This document shows, piece after piece, positions 37,229 through 57,000 of a stretch of DNA of 64,000 nucleotides. The first letter of the stretch is position 1. Every line of letters begins with the position of its first letter. Under the pieces are notes generated by a model, which ran no database searches, was not told the DNA's origin, and saw nothing but the letters and a program-made list of their open reading frames with translations. The position numbers and the translations under genes were made by a program. Source of the stretch: Cloeon dipterum (lineage: Eukaryota; Arthropoda; Insecta; Ephemeroptera; Baetidae); NCBI RefSeq assembly GCF_949628265.1, contig NC_088788.1:24352335-24416334 (forward strand), given 5' to 3'.

Positions 37229-40200
37229 GCAACTGACATGAGTGACTTCCCCTCGTTTATATTGATTGCGGCGTTCAGCCCAATCTGGCTCTGCTATTCG
37301 CCCGGCTGCTAATGATTAAAATTATTTTCAATCTAAGAGCATTAACGCATCATCTGGCCAGCACCGGTGGGGTACACACCCACCCTCGTCCCGTCGGTGA
37401 AACGAGTTCAGTGGTGGCCTTGCGTATCGATCCCGCGGCCTGGCACACTGCAGCCTCTCTCGCAGCTATTATGTGCCAGCCACGAGCCATCTCTCCAATA
37501 CAGCAAACGCCACTCGCACCGATTGCTTTTTCTGCTCTCGCATGCGGCTCGTAACGCAAATTTGTTTGAGCAAAAAGCTGCGTAACGGCCTTGTCAATAT
37601 GTCCTCAGGAAATGACTGACGGTTGTTCAGTCTCGTGTGCTAATTGAGAATATGAGCTGGACAGCTTTTGAGATTTTTTTTAAATTCCTTGATAAATAAA
37701 TGTGTGGTTTTATATTTAAATGGAAGCATTAAAAGCTCGTAATTAATCTTTATAGGAGACTTGCTTGTCAAAAAGAAAAAATGCACATAAAAACTAACTT
37801 TCTGCACTGAGCAAATGACAATTTTCTAACTTCCTTAATGTACATTCATTGTGGGAAATTTATTTGCAACTGTGTTTTGTATCCAAAAAAATATCGCGCC
37901 ATGGTCTTTCTCATTATTTTCTAGACAAAATATATGTTATTTTAGTTCAGTTAGTTTTTACGTTTAATTAAATTATTTATTCCGAATATTTTTTAAAGGT
38001 GACTTTTTAAATAGCTCAATCAAATCTATCATAACAATTAAAGGTTATTTGAAAATATAAGTAGTAGTAAGGAGTTTAGGGTCAAATTGAATGCTGAAAA
38101 TGATATGACTCGCTAATTTTAAAATTAAAATAAAAAACATAGCAAGATTAAAAGAGAAGAAGAATAAACACATTATTTTAAACAATTTTAATTTAGAAAA
38201 TAATCAAAAAGTAATTAGAGGACAAGTTTTCCGATGATCTCTAATAAAGTGTGTTGCATTTTCCTCCTCACACAGTTGCTTTTAAAATTTATTATGTCAC
38301 CAGGTATCGAAGTGCCGGATGACAATGAATTTGGCGACGCTAGGCACGGCAGGCGACCTCGACCTGCACCTTGGCGTACCACGCACCTGCGGAATGGCAC
38401 CAGGAAGAAACTTTTCAGCTTGGAATATACGGCATCAGCGGCGGTGGCGTTGACCTTTACGTCATTCGGTCCGTGCATGCTCGCAAAAAGAAAGCACGCG
38501 CGTCTAAAAAGAGTTTCAGTCCCCGGAGAACCGACTTGATTAGCGTGCGGGGGATGAGTCCCAATTACAGAGCCAGCGATCAGCAGGACGCTATAGTCAG
38601 GTGTGACGTCAGGCAACCTGTGTGTATGTGTGCTTCGAAAAAAGATGAATTTGCGTGCGTCAGTCATTGATGCTGTGCTGAGAGAAAAACTCGACTGGAA
38701 GTTCGGCTTGTTGATAGCCTCGACCAATTTGCATCAGACACCCCGTTACACTCCAGCATCCCTTATGCGTGAAGAGGAAATTACTCCACACGCATACATT
38801 TAACTACGTGTAAATTGGCTTCATCGGGAATGTTGTCTACAGCTTTTGTGATAAAGGATATTCTACAAGGGATGAACTGGGATAATTAAATAGATTAGCA
38901 TAATACGTACATAGAATCAGTAGCCTTTAAAGGATAGTAACAAAGTAATTAGGAAATCAACGGTGGCAAGTCCTAATTAATCTTTTGCATCATAATATAT
39001 TATTTTTATGTAGAATAGTAAGAATTAAATTAGATTCAAAATTTGGTTTATTACGGATCAGCAGGGCAACTTAAATTATATTAAGATTAATTAATTTGTT
39101 TCTGATATATTCCAAACTCTGTTAACACCACTTTCTTTACAAAACTGTCACTTCAAAGTTTAAGTTCTTGAGTTAAGTCTTATAAGGATTTATTCCATCA
39201 GCTCTCTTAACTTAAACATGGCGTGTGTAAATTTTTATATTCAAATTAATTTAAGTGTAAAATTTTACCAATATCAAAATTTTATCATTTATGATTGTTT
39301 TTTGAAGAATATTAATTAAAAGATTAGTAATTGAGAGTAACTTATCCATGTAACCAATGATTTATAATGCTATGTTGTTTATTAATAACAAAAGCAATCA
39401 AATATTGCAATAAATATGGGAAAAATCAACAGGGAGGCATTTTTAACGTGCGATTAAAAGATAGATTGAACTTTGTCATGCGCTCCATAAAAGTTACAGA
39501 ACTCATCAAATAACATAAAAAATAAATCACTAGAACTGCTGACAGCAACAAGGAATTAAAAATTGTAAGCGTTTCATTCTTTAAAAAATCTATGTCAGGT
39601 TGTTAGTTAAAATTGGCATAGCAAGTTGTTTTTTGGGAGCTGCAAATTAGCAAGGTGATCCATGAACGAGTTTCTCATAATTGGCACTCATTAGCCACAA
39701 ACATTAACAACAAACACGCGTCCTTTTGTTTCAAGCAAGGTAGACAAGGCGAGCAATTTCATCACAAGGAGTACTCGCAAACACAGTAGTTGTCACCTAA
39801 CTCACCCAAGAACAAAGACAAATGGTCCCAGAAACACTAGCCAATCTGATGGAAATTATCATACAGAACGTCGGCTGGGAGAGTTTAACCTCCAGGATTG
39901 TGGTGGAATTCCAAATTCTCCCCGACTAGAGTGGGGGTATAATATATAAGGAAAATAAGTAATGCGAGCGCAATTTATTTGACTCAAGTGCGAAGAAGTG
40001 GAAAACGGCGGACCTGGCTCCTGCCTGAATGGATTATTCAGCAGCGTAAGGCTCTTTCGGTGTGCAAGAGAGTGCAAGAAAAAAGTCGTCATCGTAAAGG
40101 TAAACCATCAATTTGGTTGCATGTGTGCTTCGAGCTACGCGAGAGAGCATTTTCACGCGTGTCGAGAGGACGCTGCCCTTGATATTATCGATGTTTGGCT

Positions 40201-42959
40201 CTCAGAAAACTACGCAATCTAATTTTAGCCGTCGGTCTCTTGAAATCTCTTCATAAACCATACCGGGAATATCTTTGCAGGAGTTTACCGCTTTTTTCGG
40301 AAAGAGGCTTATGAGCGATGGTGTTATGGCAACGTGCCGTAACTCTTATACCAATATTTATCTGTGAAATAATTTAGCCTTTCTTGTTGAAATCTGCACT
40401 AAAATATAATATCAGCGCGTATTATAGATTTTTGGATATATATTGACAAAAAATCCAATGAGGTTGGAGAAATGAACACAACAGTAAATTTTAACTTAAA
40501 ATAAGAGAAAATTTGATCAACACTAATCCAAATTCTAGATCATGTTTAAAAAATTGACCATCCAACAAAATTGTATAATTAACATGGCATCCAACGTGAC
40601 CTCAAGTAAAGCTTTTTTTATTCAAGTGATACTGTGAAAAACCTATTTCATTAAAATATGCGGATCAAATTTGTAACTTTAACTATCCTCAAAGTTTTTT
40701 TAATGCAAGCAAGGACTATCTTTTTTAATTGAGGTATATTCACTTCAGGTCGGACTTTGATGTCTAAGTTAATACGGTTCTGATTCAATTCATAGAAAAT
40801 TATATAATACTGGAAAACGCAGTCAAGGCCCTAATTTTTATTTTGGTATCACATAGTAAATATTAGAGATGTATGCCAACGTTTGTTCTTTTTCAAATAG
40901 AGGAGAAATGTTTTCCTTCTTAAAATCTTAATTTATTGGATAATACGGTTTTTTTCTATGATGAGGCACAAGTCGTGTTGGATAGATTTCTTCGAGAGAA
41001 GTCGTTATCTGCAAAGAAAAAACTGTCAAGCACAGTAAATTTCATCTACGAATTTTCTAGAGAAAATTTACGAATTCTGACTTGTTATTTAATGTGTATT
41101 GATACAGGGCACAATTGTAAATTGTTAGAATTTTATTGTTGGCTTATAAGATGTAGGTTTTGATAAAACACTTTTAGTTTATAGAAGAAAAGTTCTTTAA
41201 TGATCGAGCAATAATCTGAAGAGGTATTTGCAACCATTAAAATTCAAACTGTGTCAACTTTCTACAAAATTTACAGCACTTGACCATAATTTCTTGGCAG
41301 TCTTCGATTTTTCTCGTCGAGATCTATCCAACGGTGTATGAGACTTTGCTGGGAAATAAAATAAGATTCCAATCAGGGAGACTGTCATCGGCATTTGAAA
41401 CGCATGCTTACTTTACTCTATGAAAAATAAAGAATATAGCGCTACCTCAGTCAATTTTGGGTTTAACTGAATCCTAGAATTCTTATAGGGTCTGATGTAC
41501 TATGGGAACAGGGATTTCCCAGGGGTTTGCGTGATCATTCCTCTTTATATCGGTCTTGTTTGTGCTAATTTAACTTTGCAGATTCTCAATTTTTATACAA
41601 TCATCAGAAACTCCCTCTTAATGTCATGTGCTTATTGGAAAACCCCAGGATTTTACCCCTACCCTGTCATTATTTATTGACACCAAAATTTCAAAAAAAT
41701 TAAAATTTTGGTCCTCGGGTAGGTTCTTTCCCTTAATGTCAAATCCTCGTGTCTATGAATCTTATTTTCCTCTTATTTCTTAAGCTAGAGATGTTGCAGC
41801 AACTTATTATTAGAAACAGAGTGTCCAAAGTGCTGGTTAAAAATACCTTTCAACTGTGATATTGTACCTTTACCAGCAGTGCGTTTCGCAATCTGAGCTG
41901 TACGCAGCATCCATTCAACTGGGTCCAGACGCACATCGAGACGAGTAAAATAAATCGTATTTCCACGAACTCTATTTCATCACGCACCAGACGTGTTTTC
42001 TTTCAATCTTCTGCCGACGTCGACCGAGTGGCCGAAGTGTAGAAAAAGAGGACTCTATACCAACACCGCCAAAGGGTACCATACTACTCGCCTTTGCCGA
42101 CGTTCGATCGGCGCGCCAATCAAATTATGTGTAAAAATGCAAGCGCACGGCGTTGAGCGACTGAAGAAAAGATCCTTCGCATTCCGACATAGCCCAATAT
42201 TGACTCTTCCAAAGGCGAAAGAGCAAGCGAGCAGAGAAAAGAGACCAAGCGACCTTTTGTGCGACAAACGGCACGCGGAAGGCGTCGCGCGCGCGTTTCC
42301 TTTCGAACGGGTGTGCGTACACCATGACCCAAATGGCAAAATCGGTCCATACAGCAGCCGAACGAGTGGCGGGCCGGCAAACAAATCGATTGCTCGCGCA
42401 CATTCGCCGTTTGTTTTGGTTCTGTGCGCGGCTCGTTTATGGCTCATTTCGGCCCAAGGTGTCCACCGTAATGACCATTCCGGCGCGTTATTAGTGTGTG
42501 AGTGTTTATTCGCGGCGTCGCTCGGTCAATGGAACCAGTCAATGTCAAGGCCGTTCATTCCGTTCACGCGCGTGTGTTGTGCCGGGATCTGTCACTCTGC
42601 TGAAACTTTCACCATATGCCGTCGCGCACAAGTCTCTCCATAATATCGTGATGTAGGCCACAACCGCAACGAAAGAATCGCACGCACGCACATCACTCTC
42701 TGACGTGATGAATATGAGATGGTCTCGACTGAAACGATGCGTTACGCTGCTGATATGTGACAAGAGAATAAAAAATGAATGAATGAGCCTGCAGTTCCAG
42801 ATTGTTCCTCTGATTTATTTCTAGGTTTTTATTTTCAAACTCGGAAAAGGTCACTTGAAATATGATAGATATTTGATGTGGATTATAGTTAATTCTTTTC
42901 AGGAATAAAGAATTGAAATTAATTAAAACGCCTGATTTTTTAACATTATTTTCACCCTC

Positions 42960-43373
42960 GAGAACTAAATTAACAAGATTTCATCCTTGTTGATTTATTT
43001 AATTAAACTCGACCAGTTTCGGCGATTCTAGTCCGTCTTATATCATGAGATAAAATACAAATCAGTTTAATTTACAACGGTCTAAACATTAAAATATAGT
43101 AGACCTCCTACAATATTCGAAAACCTGTTTGTAACAAAGCAAATAACTATCTGGTTATTTTGTCTTGTGTAGCGCGCTGTAGCATACTCATAAAACAGAT
43201 GTGTCGTTATAAGCTTATTTTAGATTTTTATTCTTCGTATTATTGTAAATCATATCAATTTATATTTTATCACATGAAGTAGGGTGGACTGGATTCGACG
43301 AAACCGGTTGAGTTTAATTAAATAACTCGGAAATCAACGATGGTGAAGTCTTGTAATTCATTTACCTCTCAAG
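42960..43373. mobile_element. ~415-bp element with long imperfect inverted repeats
   Basis: The left arm (about 42960-43078) and right arm (about 43243-43373) are imperfect reverse complements over roughly 110-130 bp. Shared strings include GTTGATTT, TTTAATTAAACTC and TTTTATC. The spacer is about 165 bp and AT-rich. It would fold into one long hairpin. No coding capacity and no clear target-site duplication, so ends are approximate. It fits a fold-back/MITE-type element. Confidence 0.7.
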
Positions 43374-45007
43374 AATGCAACAAACCAATGAATTTTTTCT
43401 CGAGGACTAATTTTAATCTCAGCACTTTAAGTGGCAATTTATTGCTGGAATCCAAATTTTTCACGTGAAGATTCTGCTTTAGTAGCCAGCCACGTAGTGA
43501 GCCAAAACATCGTACAAAATAATTTGGGACAGCACAAACCCCCAGGGATGAGCTGGGTCCTTTAATTGACCACTGTTGCCCCGCACTGGGGTACCGGTTT
43601 GAAAGGCTAGAAGTTTTGTCCCGTGAAGTAATTTCCACATGCTTGAACGAGCCAGTAGTCCTCCCAAATCCAACTGGACAGGCAATGCGTGCTGGCCAAA
43701 TGTTTAGGCAAACAGCCCGCACTTGGAACACACACAAACACACTGCTCAAATTGTCTCACTGCAAGTGCACGTTATTCATGCGCGTATCAATATGAGCAA
43801 TCAGCTTGATTTTCTCTCTTACTCTGCATAGAAGAGATCTATTTCCAGATTTGCAGCAGGATCAGCTTGATGGAGAATTCAAATAAGCGTATTATTGATA
43901 GCATTTCTCTCTGCTGTGGGTATTTTACACTCGAAACTTCCAATTAACCCACTTAAAATAATGTGTAGACTAAAAAATGAATAAATGCGAGGGGGAGCAC
44001 TAAATGAAAACTGTTCAAGACAAAAGAAATTTTGCGAAGTATTTATTGAGGTTTCCCCGATTGAAAACACTCTTTAATAATTTTAAACAAAGTATGATAC
44101 AATTCCACACCGTTGTTACGTGAGTCTGATTTAAACTTTTTAAACTTTTTCGGAATACTTTAACGAGAGATATGGTTTTATCAAGATAACCAGACAAACG
44201 TTTTGTTTGATATCGATTTTCCTCCAAGCACGTACAGTTTACTCGCTCGCATGCTAGTCTCAACATTAGAAATTCTTATACGCTGTTGTTAACTTTGAAT
44301 TCCCGTTTTAGTAATAAAAATACTCAAAAACCAAATTTGCACACTATATTCTTACCACATACGTGTCTTTGCACAGACTGTGATGTCTGTCTCATATTTT
44401 GTTTGTTGCAAAGAATACAATAAAAAAAATTACCGCTATTTTAAAATGATTAAATGAATTCTAAATATCAGAAGCTTCAATATTTTATACGCTTGAGGAA
44501 AAATTGCATAGAGGCACTAGCTACTTCTTTATAATGTTGCTAGTGCAGAAATAAACTTTTATTTCGCTGCCAAATTTTATACCCTCCTGGAATAGTCTTT
44601 GTGTTCATAATTTTCCTGGTATTGACGCAGATAATATTGACTTGTTACTCAGGTTTAACGTGACATTCTATTGGGACGTGAATCGACTGCATGCGTGGCC
44701 ACAGGCCATTTGAAACTTTTCCTTGAATGGTTTTGTATAAAGAGCCCTCGCGATCGCAATTCCAACTTTGCCGAAAAGTGTTTGGGCAAACAGCGAGGTT
44801 ACATAACACACAAGCCGGCACTCCGGGTCGGGGATGCAACGCATGCGCCCGTATTGCGGCGCTGGGGTTGGTCGGGGTGCGTGTCGGTTGCCGCAGGTCC
44901 TGTGCCCTGGTCCGGTCCTGCCGCACTCGGGCGCGCCGCCGACGTCAGTCGCGAGTGGCGCGGGGTAGCCGCCACAAGTGAGAGAAGGGGCGACTACCCC
45001 TGACCTC

Positions 45008-53044
<8,037 letters not shown>

Positions 53045-53453
53045 TTTTTAGAATGTGCAAGCAAAGTTTACACTTTTCAACAACGCAATACGCAAGAGGA
53101 TTCTCTCTCCGTGGTAGATTAAACCTTCACTCTTGTGCACGTGCGATCTGAAACCAACTTATTAAACAAATCAGGCACTTACTTTCCATTAGAGAGTAAT
53201 ATGAATTTTAATCTTAAATCTTAAAATTGGTGAACGTTAAATGGAGGGGAATTAAAAAAATCCAAGGGACTGCTGATTCCTGTGATGATCTGTGATAAAA
53301 AATTAAAACATCAATATATGTTTAATTGTTATAACAATTGATTGAGGAGAGCTCTACGACCTGTAAAAGCACTATTAAAATATTGGTAAATGAATCTCCT
53401 AAAATACGCTTTATAGACACTGTTAGGCACTTGCATCATTATCCAAACACACA

Positions 53454-53459
53454 AATAAA
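53454..53459 (+). promoter_or_regulatory. Possible poly(A) signal of gene E
   Basis: AATAAA about 410 nt after the gene E stop. An ATTAAA variant lies closer, at 53161-53166. Which one is used cannot be decided. Confidence 0.3.
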
Positions 53460-54022
53460 TACCTTTCCATTTTTAATCTCCTACCGCACGAATACGACAA
53501 AACTATAAAAGAACCCCCACAATTTACAAATCTTACTGAAGGAAACGTTTCAGGAAATCTCATATGATGTTATACTTAATAGAGCTCACTTATTATTCTC
53601 TGTCAGTTTATTGTGCAGTAGAGTAAAGAATGAGTCTCATCGAATTGGCAGTGATACTAGAAATTAGAACCTGACCGCATCACTAGTTCTAGTACACAAA
53701 AAATTCCGAATAAAATAAAAGGTGCTGCAAAAGAGTGAGAAATCCTTATCCAAACTAGCATTATTTAGATATCTTGAAGAAAGATGTTATCAAAATAGAA
53801 AAAATTCATTCTTCTCAGGCGCACAGACAGTGTGCAACGATTCTATATTTGTTTATAGATATTGATTGAAATCTGTTTCGCATTATTTATATATTATATA
53901 ATATATAGTATGTTGTATTTATCAAAATAATAATAGCGTAATATATCGTAATAGAAACCTTTCAACATGTTGTTTCCTTGAAAAAAGAATAATAAAGTTT
54001 GTCCAAAACGTTTTTCCTGCAT

Positions 54023-54028
54023 TTTATT
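54023..54028 (-). promoter_or_regulatory. Possible poly(A) signal of gene F
   Basis: AATAAA on the minus strand about 54 nt after the gene F stop. Confidence 0.4.
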
Positions 54029-54081
54029 CTTAATATATGATATCTGCTGCAATATCAATTTAGTCAGTCTTTCCCACAGCG

Positions 54082-57000
54082 TCATGAAAACCACCACAAT
54101 GTGCAATTACGCAGCAAATTAATGGCTTTCCATCGATCCACGCGGAAGCGGAGTTCTAATAGCACACCGGTGTGACGGATGACTTGCAAATCAGGCAGCA
54201 CGCGAGGCATCCGCAAAAAGTCGCTTGAAGGACACGCCTGTTTGCTTAACCTTCTGAATGCTGGAAAAAAAATCGGTAGGACGAGGGATAGAGAAGAAAC
54301 ACGCAATATCTAAATTTGTACGTTATGTGTATCTGTTTATTCATCAAAACGCTGTTTCACTGTGGTAGACGAAATTGCATGTATATTATATCTTAATAAA
54401 CCGTCTACTTTGAGAGAAAACATCCAGCAGCATAGGTATTAACATTATGATAATATCGCGTCCTGGAACGTTCGACGCGCCAGCACTCTCTGATACACTC
54501 ATCTAGGCGAGGGTGAATGGAGAAAAATGATTAATTTAATCACTTCGCTGCTCGGTGACTTGCTAACTAAATAATAATAACCATCCACTCGGTGAATAAT
54601 GGAACGAACAGTGCCTGGTTAAGTGACTAGTGCACGTCTTAATGTTTCAAAAGGCTCCCTCTTTGCACGTGCCCCCACCCCCAGAATAAATTACCCTCAG
54701 GCTGTCTCTGCTCTCCCTGCAAAACACGATATCACTGTTACGTAACTGCGGCACATTACACAAAAAATTTATTACTTTTGAGCAGCATGTCAAGGTCGTT
54801 CTCCTCGTAATACACAACAAAGTCTTTAGGCTGCAGTCCCTCAAAAATGGCCACCACGCTGGGTTTCAGGTTGAAAAAGAACAGCGGCTGATTGCGTGCC
54901 GCGAAGTCATTCGTCAAGCTCTCAACCACCTGTCAGACAAATCAAATTGTATCGATGCTTCATGAAAGATGGTGAAAAATTGTGAGGCATCCTACTTTGA
55001 TTAAATGACACCCATGAATGACCCCAAAAACACATAAAAATGGGGGGAAAGTGATGAACAAAATTTCAATATTGCAGAATATATCAAATTTCTCCGGGAA
55101 CCACCCAGGTATTGATTTTTTGGCCTGATGAAATAATAAATACGAACAATTAAAATATTATGCATGATATTTGTAAAATAAACATTTTTAACTTACCCTG
55201 GCAGCTGTGAAGTCAGCGCCATAAATGTGAGAGCAGTCAATGACAACAGGGAATATACCCTCTTTGGTACCGTGCTTGGTGACCAAGTTTCTCACGTAGT
55301 CCACCGAGGGGAAGATAAGACACCTATCTGGTGTCAGCATCATGTACTCGATGCCCTCCCCGGTCTAAAAATTAGGTAATATTCAGCATTACATTAATTA
55401 CTCATTGTAATGTTGACGAGTCAATCTCTTTTCGATTAGTGGAAACCAATTAAACCAGATAGTGTTCATATATCGTTAACATTATTGCATTAATCGAGGG
55501 GAAGTTTGATTTGATTGATATTGCAATTGAGAGAACTTAAAGAGATTAGTTTTTATAGCTGGTCGTAAATTTTCCGTGTTTGCAAATGGCGTATTTTTTA
55601 TCCCAATTTAATTCCAGTGCACACTAAAATAGTCATAAATTAGAGTCACGCGATAGTCATAAAATGCATCGGTGAATAACAAGACTCGTTTGCGCTTGCT
55701 TTTCGTCATTTGTGAAAACAGAAATTGCATTGTAATTAAAATTTCATGAGTGTGCTTGAATCAAATATTTGTCGAACACGGCACAGTAAAAGGTTTCCTA
55801 ATTTATTTGTTTCTTCTCAAGAAACGACTACAAGAATGCAGCACAAAGTCTTAAAAAAAGATTTCTCGCTTGAGTGGTCACTTTCTCAACCAGTGTGGCG
55901 AGTGCAAAAATTTTAATCAGTCAAGAAGAGGTGAGCAAGGTACTTACAAACAATCTATCAATCGAAATCTTTGGTCTCGCTGCTTGGTAGAGGATGAAAA
56001 GAATGTTGATGCCGACACCGACAATAATTCCAATCTCTAGCTTGATCGCCAGACAAAAAATGAAGGTACCCAGAAAGGGAATCAGATCTATCTCTGTGGA
56101 ATTAGTGCGATCAATATATTGTAAAAGTGATTGGACTATCTCAGCAACTTACTTTTGCATCGATACATGGGCTTCACAACCTTGACTTCCACCATGAAGA
56201 TAACGGCAGCGATAATCAATGCACCGAGGGCGGTTTTTGGGATGAATTGGAAGAACGGAGTGAAAAAGAGGAGCGATAGGATGACCAAAAGACCTGTTTC
56301 ATGTCAAGAATGTTGTAATTTCCCATTTTTCATACTGTAATTAATTATTTAAAAGTAATAGTTTAGAAATCATTGAACAAACCAGTATAGAGTCCACCCA
56401 AAGGGGTCCTGACGCCACTGGCATTGTTAACCGCACTTCTGGCGAGGGCTCCAGTTCCTGGGAAAGCCTGCACAAACGAATTTCCTATATTGCAAATTCC
56501 AATTGCAATCATTTCCTGGGTTGCATCCACAGATTTGCCAGCAGCTAGTTAAGCACAAAAAGTTTCGGTCAGGAATCGCTATTCGATTGTCAAATAAACT
56601 TTATTACAAAATGCTTTGCAGATGGAAATATTCTCCAGAATGGCGAGGATAGGCAGCACGATTATTCCAGAGCCGAGATTCGAGACGATATCGGAAAACG
56701 AGACATGTTCCCCGGTGGCTTCGTCGGTGTAGCCGGTGAAAGCTGGGGGCTGGATGTTGGGCAGACCAGCGGGCACCTCGCCTTATCGCAGAGAAAAAAT
56801 ACGGTCATTGGTGTTTTGTTGGAGAACACACGGATCGAGTTGTGTAAAATCAATGCGGAGGATTAAGTCGTGTGTACATTAGAGCGTGCGTAAGATAAAA
56901 AGCCACAAATATTTGAATTGGGAGGCCGATCAAACAGCATTTTTATGTGAAACGCGTGGCCTTGGAATGTCGCAAGCTGCGTCGTCGACTGGGCGGCCAA

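Larger units (their letters stand above)
35405..45007. other. Gene-free gap between divergent genes D and E
   Basis: About 9.6 kb between two starts on opposite strands. It contains a MITE (36948-37228), an inverted-repeat element (about 42960-43373), CpG-richer patches (37270-37560, 38280-38700, 41980-42660, 44800-45000) and AT-rich filler. The 44.8-45.0 kb patch directly precedes the first gene E exon and is a promoter or leader candidate. No coding exon was recognised. Confidence 0.45.

Noticed and set aside
38215..38727. 170-codon minus-strand ORF
   Set aside because: No recognisable domain, overlapping plus-strand ORFs of about 100 codons, no promoter or splice support.
41682..41712. 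Small perfect hairpin ACCAAAATTT...AAATTTTGGT
   Set aside because: Ten-bp AT-rich arms with no context are likely chance; no terminator role in a eukaryote.
41993..42643. 216-codon plus-strand ORF in a CpG-rich patch
   Set aside because: Long antisense frames (130, 93 and 92 codons) overlap it. Composition is Arg/Cys/Ser-rich with no domain or splice context. More likely chance frames in GC-rich DNA.
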